A stretch of 64,000 nucleotides of DNA from Marsupella aquatica (taxonomy: Eukaryota > Marchantiophyta). The translations under genes were made by a program, and so were the position numbers. The stretch covers positions 10,354,001 to 10,418,000 of the forward strand of contig OZ316891.1 in NCBI GenBank assembly GCA_973895155.1, given 5' to 3'. The notes beneath the pieces are model-generated. The model was not told the origin of the DNA. It saw only the letters and a program-made list of their open reading frames with translations, and ran no database searches. Below are positions 46,925 through 57,032 of this stretch, piece after piece; position 1 is the stretch's first letter; each line of letters starts with the position of its first letter.

Positions 46925-47130
46925 AAGCCAGGTCATGATTACTTATTTGGTCACTGGATTACCCTGTCTCTTGCCCGGTTTGATTATGGAATTACCCTAT
47001 CTCTTTGTCTCCTCCCCGGTTTCATTACGGGATTACCATATCTCTTGCATGGTTTGATTATTGGATAACCATGTGCCTTGCCCGATTTGATTTTTGTATG
47101 CCCCTGTCTCGTACGGGATTTCATAACTGG
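46925..47130. repeat. Diverged tandem repeat of about 43 bp, five units
   Basis: Units repeat 'GGATTACCCTGTCTCTTGCC' followed by 'CGGTTTGATTAT'. All have point changes. Confidence 0.7.
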
Positions 47131-47164
47131 ATTTCCCCCTGTCGCTTCTGGGCTTTCTGAGGGG

Positions 47165-47465
47165 CTTTCCAATAATCAAGTAATATACTAGTAAGGTTAA
47201 TCTTAGAAAATTGTTCCCTCCACATGGATACCAAGCAAAAGTCGGAGTAATCCAATAATCAAGTAATGTACTAGTAAGGTTAATCTTAGGAAATTGTGCA
47301 AAACCCGGGGTAATACAATTATAATCAAGTAATGTTAGTAAGTACTAGTAAGGTTAATCTTGGGAAATTGTGCCCTACACATGGATACCAAGGGAAACCT
47401 GAAGTAATCCAATAATCAAGCAATGTACTAGTAAGGTTAATCTTGCGAGATTGTAAGGTCAGGCT
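47165..47465. repeat. Tandem repeat of about 85 bp, four units
   Basis: Each unit contains 'CCAATAATCAAGTAATGTAC' then 'TAGTAAGGTTAATCTT' and a 'GAAATTGTGC' block. Two of the units also have 'ACACATGGATACCAAG'. Confidence 0.8.
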
Positions 47466-48050
47466 AGTCTAATGTGAAAGTGATGTACGAGAAAGGTTCA
47501 TCTTACTAAATTGTGCCATACAGTGCATGGAAGTGATATATCGAAGTGATTCCGTTGTATGGTTAAATACTCCCTGCAAAAGTCCAGGTAATCCAATACT
47601 CACGCAATACCTCATGAGTGGGCTGTAAAATGTTTGGGGTTTACATACATGGACACAAGACAGTTGTAACCCGATGACATGATGTAATCATGAAGGTATA
47701 GGTAAAGAAGCAACAGTGTTACACGGTCTGCTTGTGCCTGTAAACACCTCATACACTACTTTTGATGTACACCTTCCATTTGGATTATTTTCATTCGCCC
47801 TTCTTAGTTTCACATTTCTTGGGGCACTCCGTACTTGTTTCGGGATTTCTCTCCGCCATACACGTTTTGCTTCTTCTTTTTCGCAATTCATTTTGTGCTT
47901 TTTTTTGGGCAACTCATTTCGTGTTTTTTTTGGCTCACCCTCCTCTCATTTTTTTTAGCTCAGCTAGGCCACACTCCTGTTCTTTAATACGTCTAGTGAT
48001 TTTAGTCTTTTCTGTGGCTTTGTGGGTGTGTAGTTTTTGGGGGAGTATCT

Positions 48051-48074
48051 TTGTGTGTGTGTGTGTGTGTGTGT
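48051..48074. repeat. (GT)n microsatellite
   Basis: About eleven GT units. Confidence 0.9.
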
Positions 48075-48399
48075 TTTGGGGTCCGCGTACACTCACTCTT
48101 TATTATGTATAATTTTTTTGGGGCGTGGTTTTTCTAGACACTTCTTTGTGACTGTGTGTTTATTTTTGCGTTTGTAAGTAATGTTTTTTGTTTTCTCTCC
48201 AATTTCCAGTTCTGTTTTCTCTCCAACTTCTCTTTTGAATCTAGGTAACAACTTACATTATGATGGGCCATGCAACCCTAAGAAAAAGTTGCAAGATGCC
48301 GATGCCCAAAGTATACTTGCACGACGGACCAACGCCCTCAAAAAATTACAGCCACACAGATAAGTCACCCGTACATTTGGGAGAGGGGGACATCCGTAC

Positions 48400-48475
48400 T
48401 TACGGGTTGCTGGAAAAACACACAACGGGTGGAAAAACAAAGAAAAACCCGTGGCAACATATTGTACACTGTACA
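48400..48475 (-). repeat. Dispersed repeat piece, inverted partner of 44461-44535
   Basis: See 44461-44535. The pair lies 3.9 kb apart in opposite orientation, flanking the 45.1-48.1 kb tandem arrays. Confidence 0.6.
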
Positions 48476-49479
48476 AGGAGATCCACGGGAATTTATGAAG
48501 ATGATGAAGTCTTAGAAAAAGATACATTATTTTGTTTTACAATATGGAGCCCAAGGGATTTACATTTCTACCGGCCAGTTGGCTTCTTCGGGAACTTGAC
48601 AAGAAATTAAAAAGTGCAAGCATTTTGATGTAAAACATTGATATATCGGTGCCAAGATATCCAAATGATTATTTGTTTTACCTTGCTGTTTATTATAGTT
48701 TTAAATTTGCTAATTTTTTGATCTGTTTTAGTAGAAACTGGGTCTAAGGGTTTTTCCTTGCCTTGCTAGCTTCAAAGACAAAACAGTAAGTCATCTTTGT
48801 TTCTGTTCCAAACATCAAATAATGTTCCTGTTTGTGACCAAATGTGTTCATGTGGCTCCAGGCACGTGACACTAGGGATTTTGGGAAGAAATTTGCATGG
48901 GGATTTGTAAAATTTGACTTTGAAACCAAATCAGTGATGCAATGCAGATAGAACCCCAAAAAGTCAAATTGTGGTTCACAATTTGCTTAGCAATAATCAT
49001 ATATGAAAATTCATGAAAAAAATTGTCTAATAATTTAGTAAGACATATCTTGAATTATACTTAACTTGACATGTTTTTGTGTGCTCATTTGTTTCATTGT
49101 AACTTGTTCACTTATTTTACTTGTGTTTTACATTGCATAGCCCAATGTCCATGTGTTGCCCAGCCATTGTTGTAAACGTGTTGTCATTGTTGAAGTGTTG
49201 GAATTCTGAGAAATGTTGTCATCATGGAAAGTACGGTGTTGCAAAAACGTACTATTGTTTATGTGGAAATGTTCAATTTTGTTATGTACACAAAAGCTAC
49301 GTTGTTGTTAGTATGATGCAAAAACTGATGCAGAAATAGGGGCTGGAATACACTAATGGGTAGGGGGATCGAGTTAGGGAGAGCCAGAGTAAGGTACATA
49401 TATTGAGATATGGGAGGCAGCACGAGGTGCTACTCAGAAAATGATCTGCCAAGACACACAGGGCTCAATACTTGTGCGT
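48476..49479. other. AT-rich stretch, nothing recognised
   Basis: No gene, RNA or organised repeat is visible. A frame open at 48260-48610 overlaps the dispersed repeat and is probably not coding. Confidence 0.4.
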
Positions 49480-49930
49480 TGCACAAAAGATATGGTTATG
49501 CAAAAGTGTCAATGATTGCAGAAAAGATGGCCTTGTAAAAGATATGTTGTTGTGGAAAAGCTGATGTAGCAAAAAGGTGTAAAAAATGGTTAATTGCATG
49601 AAGATGCTGTTTGCATAAAGATGTTGTGCAAAATATGTCAATGTCTAAAACATATTTGTGGGAAAGATTTTTTGTACAAAGAAGTCATTTGTAAAAGATG
49701 TTGTTTGCCAGAAAAATGTCATTGCGCAAATATATTGGTACATTAAAGATGTCAGTTGTGTGAAGATCAATGTTGTGCAAAAGATGTTGTTGTGTAAAAG
49801 ATGGCCTTCAGTTGGGCAAACAATGAGACTCCAAAAATGATGGTATCGTGTAAAAGATATTGCTGTAGATATTAAGATGTTATTGTGGAAAAGATGTCAA
49901 TCCATAAGCAATGTTGTTGAAAAAAAGATG
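49480..49930 (+). repeat. Degenerate AAAAGATGTTGT satellite tract
   Basis: About twenty loose copies of a 'GTGYAAAAGATGTTG' word spaced roughly 15-25 bp. It is the reverse complement of the word repeated at 17690-17890, so one family is present at two distant sites in opposite orientation. Confidence 0.65.
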
Positions 49931-51292
49931 TTTTAAAATTATATATGGTTTGTAAAAGGCTTGTGATATGCAATGGCCATGAATCATCTTAATTTATATT
50001 AGTTTTTGTAAAATGAGTCCAGCAAAAAAGTGGAAAGATATATGTTATAATGGTAAGATAAATACAACATAAAGCAAGAAGATAGCAAGTGGGCCTAAAG
50101 AAAGATGGAAAACGTTGATGGACATGAAGAGTGGAAAGAGGATAATGAGAGTGTGAAATCTTAAGTGAGGAGAGAAAACAATGCAAGGGCAAAAAGAATA
50201 AAATTAGCACCTCTCCAAGAACCCTTTGTTAATCACACCATAACTAACCCAAAAACAAACCCCCCCTTCATTTCCCAAGACCTGATGAAAAAGATTAGAA
50301 ACTGTACCTAAAAGCAAGCCTAGCTAAAATACATTTAGAATGAAAAGTGAATTTTAGCTTTTCAAAAAATCATAAGAAAACAAAACTAGGCGAGTTCCCC
50401 TCCCACCAAAGAGTGTGTTCTTCACAGTTGTACACATCCATTTTAGTTGTACAGGTGCAGTACAATTCATAATTAGATGACTGTCTATTTCCTTTAAAAT
50501 ACATAGGCCTTTAACATGTAACGATTGAGTAACCCTTATAAAAAAGTTCTGTTGTATTTAACTTGTACCCGCCTTGTGTTCCTCATAATTATTATTGCCT
50601 TTGTATCCTATTGCCTTGTTTGCTTTGGTGGACACTGATTTCTAAGTATCAAAGTCTAGAATAAAACATAACATAAATCCAATGGTCAGGAATGAGGCCA
50701 AAGCAACTTCAATGGAAAAGTAAATTAAATGTTGTCATTGAGAAGAAGAAATAATTAGTCACATAAAAGATGCTTGGTACAGGTAAACCTGCATCAAACA
50801 TAAATGCAAGACACTCAGAGGAAAAAACAGAAATATTTGATCATCTGTAAACTAGAGAATATTTACTTAGGTTCAATTTGTTGTTTGAATGAATCAAGAA
50901 CTGCATATTATGGCATTCAATTTACTGCATGGTCAGCATCACTCTGGTTGAGTCTAGGGTAGATTCCATAACACCCCTTAAGATGTACTCTGTATCAATC
51001 AGTGTATCGGTAACTTGCAAGCAAACAGGAAGACATTTAGAGTTTCAGATATAGTGAAGTTTGCAATCCACATGTTCACAATCCACACACCATAATTTGT
51101 CAATCCTACTTGAAAACATGGCACAAAATTGTAGGTGTTTGGAACCAACCCTTAGTGCCAAAAGGTGCAGCTCCAATCTTGAGTGTGCTGTCTTTCCCCA
51201 TAAATGCACTGAACTATGCAGAGAAATTTCAAGGGCATTATTAAGGATCATGTTTGGTGGCTCGGATCGATGAACTCCATCATCTGAACATA
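49931..51292. other. AT-rich stretch, nothing recognised
   Basis: No coding region or array is supported. The stretch marks the left edge of the unusual gene-dense block. Confidence 0.4.
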
Positions 51293-51440
51293 TCAACAAT
51301 CTACGGTATCGAACTTGAAAGGCCTCATGGGGTCCTCCCCAAAATTGATGCTCACGTTTGAGTTGGGGCCCGTCAGGCTGATGGTGGGATACAGTCGCCC
51401 CTGAGTATGGGGGTCAATTTCAGCTCTGCCCACCATCCGG
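51293..51440 (-). pseudogene. SPRY-domain-like exon fragment
   Basis: The - strand frame ends with a stretch reading RLYPTISLTG, then SINFGEDPMRPFKFD. This resembles the C-terminal strands of SPRY domains (YPTVGL...NFG...FVFDI pattern, as in RanBPM). A donor-like GTAGAT follows immediately. No N-terminal half of a SPRY domain was found nearby, and I could not connect the segment to other exons, so it may be a captured exon or a remnant. The resemblance is short. Confidence 0.33.
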
Positions 51441-51478
51441 GGGTATGATAGCCATGACAGAAAACAGAAAACAGAAAA

Positions 51479-51552
51479 CCTGTTACCAGGAAATTTTTTG
51501 CTGTTAACAGTCAAATTTTACCTGTTACCAGTAAGCGATTCCCTGTTACCAG
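51479..51552. repeat. CTGTTACCAG/CTGTTAACAG repeat cluster
   Basis: Three copies of CTGTTACCAG (about 51480, 51522, 51543) and one perfect palindrome CTGTTAACAG (51501-51510) lie beside an AGAAAAC-repeat tract. On the - strand they would sit in an intron or spacer just upstream of the SPRY-like exon. Confidence 0.7.
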
Positions 51553-52052
51553 TTTTGCATCAACCATAGCCCTTTGGTCCGAATGAAAAACATCGCTAAT
51601 CACAGAATTTTTCTTTAGTGAATTAGGTTTAAAACGAACAATTATTTTGTGTCATCCGATGGATGAAGAGTACTAGCAATCCTCCCTTGCAACAACATTT
51701 TGATCTGGAAGATAACTGAACACGGTATGGGGACTATATTCAATGAAACATTCATTCAAATATCACTATTCGTCCAAGCTAAAAAGTGAACCTTAGGGTG
51801 GGACCCACCACAGAACAAGTGAAGAGTAGTGTCCAAATGAACTCAATCAAAATGAGTTCACTTAAATGGACCGAGTACTGTGACAAACAAATGACAAAAC
51901 ACCCCCTAACGATTTATTTCAGAATAATTGAATAAACACGGCTTGAAAGATAAAACAGAATGATATCAACTTACACATTTTAAATAAAACATGTTGTAAT
52001 GCTTACACTACATGCGTACATAATAAAGCAAGAAAAATAAGATTTTTGGAAG

Positions 52053-52067
52053 CAGCGCCCGGCGCTA
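52053..52067. repeat. AGCGCCCGGCGCT palindrome
   Basis: An isolated copy of the palindrome family described at 54709-54852. Confidence 0.8.
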
Positions 52068-52592
52068 ACCAAACAATACTGAATAAAACAAGTAACATAT
52101 CCGTTGGGTAAAGACAAAATAGAGACTATCCGTTATATTGAACGACCTATCCGGAAGTTTTGGCCCCTATTATAAGCCATTCAAGTTCTGCCTCTCCAAG
52201 ACAAGCCTGACTTCGCCCACAGTCAAAATTGGTTGGCTACAAAGAGTCGACTCCTCAACCTCAAGTTTGAAAACATTTATGTACACCCAATATAGATGTT
52301 TACAAGGTATGTACAACTTGCCACGCGAATGTCGTAGGAAGAAGTCCTCACAAGAGCAAGCAGGGAAGATACAGATTTGAACGAAGTACGTGCTTGGTGA
52401 TCGATGGTTCTCATGGGTTCAAATTCAAAATTGCTTTCCAAAAGCATTTCCAGTACGAACATTCCATTCCCCATCCAAACTCATCTCTTCTTGTCGTGCA
52501 GACTCCATTCGCTTAGTGTGACCCACAATGAGATTAGACCGAGGTCTTGAGTTCCTCCCATTCTGACGGGTATAACCACCATGCTAGCAAAC

Positions 52593-52745
52593 AGTAAATA
52601 GATATTCTCATATGAGCCAATTTTTTCTCGTACAAGCAAAAATTTGTCTCGTACGAGTAAACAAGTTTCTTGTATGAGCATATCTATTTACTCGTACGAG
52701 TTTCTGTTTTCTTGTATTAGTTTCTGTTTTCTTGTATGAGTATTT
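52593..52745. repeat. CTCGTACGAG hairpin cluster
   Basis: Seven or eight copies and variants of the self-complementary words CTCGTACGAG, CTCATATGAG and CTTGTATGAG. They are partly enclosed by a perfect 13-bp inverted repeat AGTAAATAGATAT (52593-52605) and ATATCTATTTACT (52680-52692). The cluster lies in non-coding DNA between the transposase-like exon and a short downstream frame. Confidence 0.8.
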
Positions 52746-52847
52746 TTTTTCTTGTATGCATTTTAGTTTCTTCTCTTCAGGGTATAGCGTCCATATATAC
52801 AATAATTGTGCGGACAATATTATGGTGGGTCCCACCATTGTACAACA

Positions 52848-54533
52848 TCAGAGGAAATTTCTTGACGATTTCACACAAGGACTCCAATATATTGCCACGA
52901 AATATGAAGTCAAAACAAAGTCATACAATACTAGCGCCCGGCGTCTTGCAATTGCATCTTCGGCCTTTAGCTCACAAGTGAATATGGTGCAAAGTGCCCG
53001 ATAATGATGATCATATACATGGGCACTGAAAGTAAGCCAATCTGCCGTGCTTCGATGCATCACGTCAAAACTTACCCATGAACCCTCTAGCGACCCACCA
53101 GGTTTCATTCTTTGGAGCAGGTCCAGACCACTCCCGTCATCTTTTACGGTCATTTTAAAGATATGAGCACTCTTGTCCCGGCAGCCTTGACCAAGGAGCA
53201 AGAACCTATGAAGAAAAGGCAGTCGGATACACTTTTGCATCCTCACAAGAAATTCCAGTTCCCCTTTCCCCTTCTGATCTTGACGGACACTCCTTAACAC
53301 GGATGCAAACTTCTGAGGAGATGCCACGACCATCAAGGACTCCCAAATTTCCTTCTCTTCTTCAAGAGAGATTTCTTCAACAGAGGCCTCGCAAAATGTA
53401 CTCGTCAGTGTCTCAGTTGCAGAGTTTTTTATCCCTGCTTGGGATGCCATGGGGTTTGCAGTGAATCCCTTCTCCAGATGAGACCTTGCAACCTTTTTTG
53501 CCTCCCTCGAAAAGACCCGTCGACTGGGATGATTGTGAAATCCCATATGAACAGCTAGTCGCGACATGTGGGCCAAAGACTTAACGTCAACTTTTGCAGA
53601 TGGATACATGTAGAACATTAGAGCAGGGCAGGCCTCAATGCACATCGGAGGTTCGGAGCAATGGTGACAAACAACTCCACCTTCGGAGATCAACTCCCCA
53701 ACTCGGAATGGGCCCAAAATTTTTGGGGTTCTTGCCCACATCTCATTATTTTGAAACTTGTTGTCTTTCCACCACGGACAAGCATTATTTCGACACTACA
53801 GCGATCCCGTACACTGGACTTTCCCAAAATCCCACATTTTCTTCGGAAGAACATTTGAAGACGTTTTCACAATCCGAGTCTAATAATAAAAATCCTTACC
53901 ACGATCCATATCTTTCAAACGTTTACCTTTTGCGTTCACACAGTCTATCGGGGGTAACTCAAAAACCACATTCCCATTGTAAGATGTGGGAAGACTGGGC
54001 ACTACGTGATGAACAAAATCACTCCCCCTTATAAACCGAGACAATTCACTATGACCTTTGGATTTCAAGATTATATCCATTGCGCTCTGCCAGTACGCAG
54101 TCAAGGGCACAATCTTTTCTCGATCCGCATTAGACTCCTTTTTAACCTCGGATGGGTAAACTGGAATCTTCTCTCCGAGAGTAGTTGTCGCTTGCTTATC
54201 ATCTCCAGAACTTTCCGAGAGTTTGATGACATCGAGTTTAGCCGCTGTGGGAGGATGAGTACAGGAGGCCCCAAAATCTCTCAAAACAAAAACCTCATAT
54301 TCTTTTTGAGCCTCCAGAGTCCAATATCTTTGACCATGAACAACATCGTCGAAAACTGGAGTCTCCCCCAAACAAACCGATACTAACGATATCGCTAAAA
54401 TAGACTCCTTGGCGACATCAAATCTCACTCCCAAATATTCCTCTAAAACACGCTTTGATTCAGATGATTCGAGGACGGGAATTGTGATTACATCCCGAGT
54501 GTCCTTCCTCGTGACAACGGTATTTTGAGCCAT
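52848..54533 (-). CDS. Transposase-like protein, incomplete
   Basis: Two long - strand frames form this gene. The first (54533-53898) starts at an ATG and gives about 212 residues with no recognised domain, ending at a good donor (CGTG|GTAAGG). The second (53741 or slightly upstream, down to about 52930) gives about 270 residues with a Cys/His pair motif (CHHCSEPPMC) and a segment GSWVSFDVMHRS...LTFSAHVYD...CELKAED. That segment resembles the first catalytic strand of MULE-type RNase H-fold transposases, where the Asp of SFD would be the first metal ligand. The downstream Asp and Glu parts are not visible: the similarity stops at a TAGCGCC-family palindrome (52932-52946), beside a donor-like GTATTG. 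The phase between the two frames could not be reconciled with simple splice sites. I consider this a truncated or multi-exon transposase; the family call is tentative. Confidence 0.55.
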
Positions 54534-54908
54534 GGCTTCAAAAGAGGGATATGCCTTTGCCCCGTGCGAAATGAAATATGTTTATCATGAGATTCGAGTA
54601 CGAGAAGTAAACATTTCATTCTCACTATAGAGTCGTTATAGATTTGGACGCACTCCATCAATGACGTTTTGTCGTCTTACCAACGACAGGATTTGGGTTC
54701 ATCGTTACTAGCGCCTGGCGCTACCTCTAAGTGTAAAACACTCTTGGGTGAGGACTACGAATGCCAATAATAATAGCGCCTGGCGCTACCTCTGGGTGCA
54801 AACATTCTAGGGTGAGGAGTACGAAGGCAATTAATAATAGCGCCTGGCGCTACCTATTTCAATGGACTTGAAAACATTCAATAGAAGGAAAAGTACGATA
54901 ACGCGATT
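54534..54908. promoter_or_regulatory. Divergent intergenic region with three palindromes
   Basis: This 375-bp gap separates the starts of the - strand transposase-like gene and the + strand acidic-protein gene. It holds three perfect TAGCGCCTGGCGCTA palindromes (54709, 54774, 54838) in a roughly 65-bp tandem repeat. Their position between two divergent starts suggests operator-like or terminal binding sites, but this is inference. Confidence 0.45.
54709..54852. repeat. TAGCGCCTGGCGCTA palindrome array
   Basis: Three copies are spaced 65 and 64 bp apart, each followed by CTACCT and a 'GGGTGAGGA.TACGAA' block in the spacer. Confidence 0.9.
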
Positions 54909-55656
54909 ATGGCTGGAGATTATTCTGGTCGCTTTGTTGTTGGGCTGGAAAATCGGCCAGAGTTTGTTGATACTTCCGGTAAGGTCTTCCTCGATCTTTT
55001 ACAAAACAAAGAAGTGGTTGCACCAACTCCTCCTAAGAAGATTCCTGGAAGTAAGAAGCAGGACAAGCTCCGTGCTATTCTAAATTTTGATTCGGAAGAC
55101 GAGGATGAGGGTGGCAATGCTTCTCAGCCGGGTTCTCAGCAATCTAAAGATGATGAGGTGTCGAAGAATGTGGTGGACCTTGGATCTGGAGATGAGGACA
55201 GTGAAGAGTCAGAAGAGTAATTTTCTTTAGCTTTCTTTCTCTCATTGTATACTTTTTTCCAAAGAACTCCTATACTCCCTTTTGTCTAGAAAATTCGCCC
55301 AATTTCCCGACTTCGACTAAAGAACTCCAGTTCAAATTCTCAGGTCAGAGTGGAATCTTTGGAGGCATTTTCAACTTCGAAGGAACGTCTCTAGGAACGT
55401 TGTACAGACCCTAGAGAAGCCATTTGTTCTCCCCTCTTATGCTGAAAAGGCGGCACGACGGGCAGATTCAGTCAGGACGCTTACTTGGGAGAGTAAGGGT
55501 CTTAGACTCAGGAGAGGCTCAGATAGAAAGTTTGTGCAGAATCACTTCGTAGATGATATTGCAAAATCCAAGTATGTGGACGACGAAGCAGAGTCCACTG
55601 ATAGATCAAAAAGTAGCAGTTCTGAATTGATCTCAAAGTCGAGTGGTGGTCTTTAG
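54909..55656 (+). CDS. Two-exon small protein with acidic centre (hypothetical)
   Basis: Exon 1 (54909-55216) and exon 2 (55344-55656) join across a 127-bp GT-AG intron. The split Glu codon (GA|G) restores the frame to give 206 residues. Without splicing, a stop follows the donor by two codons. The N-terminal 50 residues include FVVGLENRPEFVDTSGK. The middle is very acidic (SEDEDEGG, then SGDEDSEESEE). The C-terminal half is basic, with many Arg residues and a Ser-rich end. I recognise no family. The charge pattern suits a nuclear or chromatin-associated protein, but that is only a guess. It lies divergent from the transposase-like gene and converges with the - strand ORF at 55776. Confidence 0.62.
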
Positions 55657-55731
55657 TTTTCCTTGTTTTATTTACCCGTTCATGGAGAACGATGATACTA
55701 AATAAGAACGCAATTACGTGTCATATTAGAG

Positions 55732-55810
55732 TAGCGCCCGACGCTATTACTGTAGCCGGTAGTTCAAAGAGGTTTTTATTCGGATGTTTTCCTTATAGCG
55801 CCCGGTGCTA
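55732..55810. repeat. Two variant TAGCGCC palindromes between convergent genes
   Basis: TAGCGCCCGACGCTA at 55732-55746 and TAGCGCCCGGTGCTA at 55796-55810, each with one mismatch. They are 64 bp apart, the same spacing as in the array at 54709. Confidence 0.85.
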
Positions 55811-56591
55811 GTATAAATGTACTCAATGGCCGCTTCAGGTCCAATATAGGTGACAATATTTTCTTATCCTTTGGTGTCTTTTTTTGGGTGCACATTTGCT
55901 GGTATGAGTTTTGCTGTTTGCTGTTTGCTGTCACGGAGAGATCCCCCCCATTCTGACTACCCAGCCGGACATTTGGCTCCAAAAACCTTATTGTTTCTGG
56001 GAACACGTTCACATTTATCCTAAGGTCAAACAAAGATGGCGCAAATCGACTGGATCCTGTTGTTTGGGCTAAGACAAGTCCTTGCTCTTCGAGGAACGTG
56101 ATTTCAGAAGGACATAGGCTTGTACCCTTCACAACAGGCAAAATTTCAGGAAGAGGAGGAAGTTGATGAACACCACGACGCGGACGACTCTTATAACAGG
56201 TTTGGTTTGGGCAGAACCAAATCATTTCGGAGATCGGTTCGCCCCTGAAGAGACAATGGCCCTTCATGACAATTCCAACAACACCGTCAGACAAATGGAA
56301 GCCAACCTTCTTGATACGATTTCGACACTCATCGCGATCAGAACTCCCATTGAGTGTCCCATTACACTGGGGACCTGCTCCATACTTGGACGTCCGTCGC
56401 AACTGCCACTGCCCCAGAGGGACATCCTTCTCTAGCACAATCGTGCGTGGAAGTGGATTCTGAAGTGAGGTTGGTGCACTGAGCGGAGGTTTTGTGGATC
56501 TTGTTGTACGGGTTGTTTGAGGGGTATTGTCCAGTGAATCAGTATCACCATCTGATAACACAGTGACGGACCAAACGAGAAGTGTGACCAC
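55776..56591 (-). CDS. Unknown protein exon in the accessory block
   Basis: The - strand frame is open for about 270 codons but has no ATG near its start; the first codon available is GTG. It is therefore probably an internal exon, with a plausible acceptor (GTGTTATCAG) near 56555. Visible features are a Thr-rich start, several Cys residues (CNGT, CLFRGE, CPNQTC) and a segment ending in VRLGSQNGG. The 3' part runs into a GCTGTTT repeat (TANSKQQ-type residues), so the true end may be a donor before 55950. I recognise no domain. A similar 'GTCAGAATGGG' string occurs at 52556-52566 on the same strand, which hints at duplicated exon ends. Confidence 0.42.
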   Translation of the reverse strand: MVTLLVWSVTVLSDGDTDSLDNTPQTTRTTRSTKPPLSAPTSLQNPLPRTIVLEKDVPLGQWQLRRTSKYGAGPQCNGTLNGSSDRDECRNRIKKVGFHLSDGVVGIVMKGHCLFRGEPISEMIWFCPNQTCYKSRPRRGVHQLPPLPEILPVVKGTSLCPSEITFLEEQGLVLAQTTGSSRFAPSLFDLRINVNVFPETIRFLEPNVRLGSQNGGDLSVTANSKQQNSYQQMCTQKKTPKDKKILSPILDLKRPLSTFILAPGAIRKTSE

Positions 56592-56602
56592 ACTTCTCGT
56601 TT
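56573..56602. repeat. Perfect 30-nt inverted repeat
   Basis: AAACGAGAAGTGTG (56573-56586), a 2-nt centre, then its exact reverse complement (56589-56602). It lies upstream of the + strand TATA box and at the 5' edge of the - strand open frame. Confidence 0.9.
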
Positions 56603-56720
56603 TGCCCGCGGCAAAAAAAGTTTCTAAGGAAAAAAAGTCTTGGATACGAAATTAGTATTCCCCCTAAAAACTAGTTTTTCGGTTTCAAAAAATGGGAAAA
56701 ATCGAAGTGAATACGAAGAT

Positions 56721-56737
56721 GGGATACGGCGTATCCC
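56721..56737. repeat. Isolated GGGATACGGCGTATCCC palindrome
   Basis: A single copy of the intron-array palindrome, flanked by TACGAAGAT and ATTTCGGATCC. It lies about 170 bp upstream of the TATA box of the Cys-rich/F-box-like gene. Confidence 0.9.
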
Positions 56738-56905
56738 ATTTCGGATCCAACCGCGGAATTCCAAAAACAAAAAAAACAAATGCAGTAAAAGTGCCGATAT
56801 TGTTTTACCTGTTAAGAATATTCCCAAATGATTCTTCTTAACGGTAACATTTAACCAACTGCGCTGCAACTGCAGCCAAATACTAACCACGGTCAAGGAG
56901 AAAAC

Positions 56906-56915
56906 TATAAATAGG
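56906..56915 (+). promoter_or_regulatory. TATA box, leader exon and donor of the Cys-rich/F-box-like gene
   Basis: TATAAATAGG is followed by a pyrimidine-rich leader and a donor AACAG|GTGAGA at 57032/57033. The same layout precedes the ParB-methyltransferase gene. Confidence 0.65.
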
Positions 56916-57032
56916 AGATCCCCGCTTGAAAAATTTCCGCTCATTTTTTCTCGCTCTCTATCCTCTTCCTCTCGACGAATGCCCACCGTCTATACAAACT
57001 CGTATTCTCCAAAAATCAGATTTGACTAACAG

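Noticed and set aside
56432-56614. 60-residue - strand frame starting at a plausible ATG after TTATCAG
   Set aside because: It is shadowed by the longer neighbouring - strand frame, and its sequence lacks coding character.
56624-56986. 120-codon - strand frame with hydrophobic segments
   Set aside because: It lies antisense over the + strand TATA box and leader and includes the isolated palindrome; the composition reflects T/C-rich DNA rather than a membrane protein.
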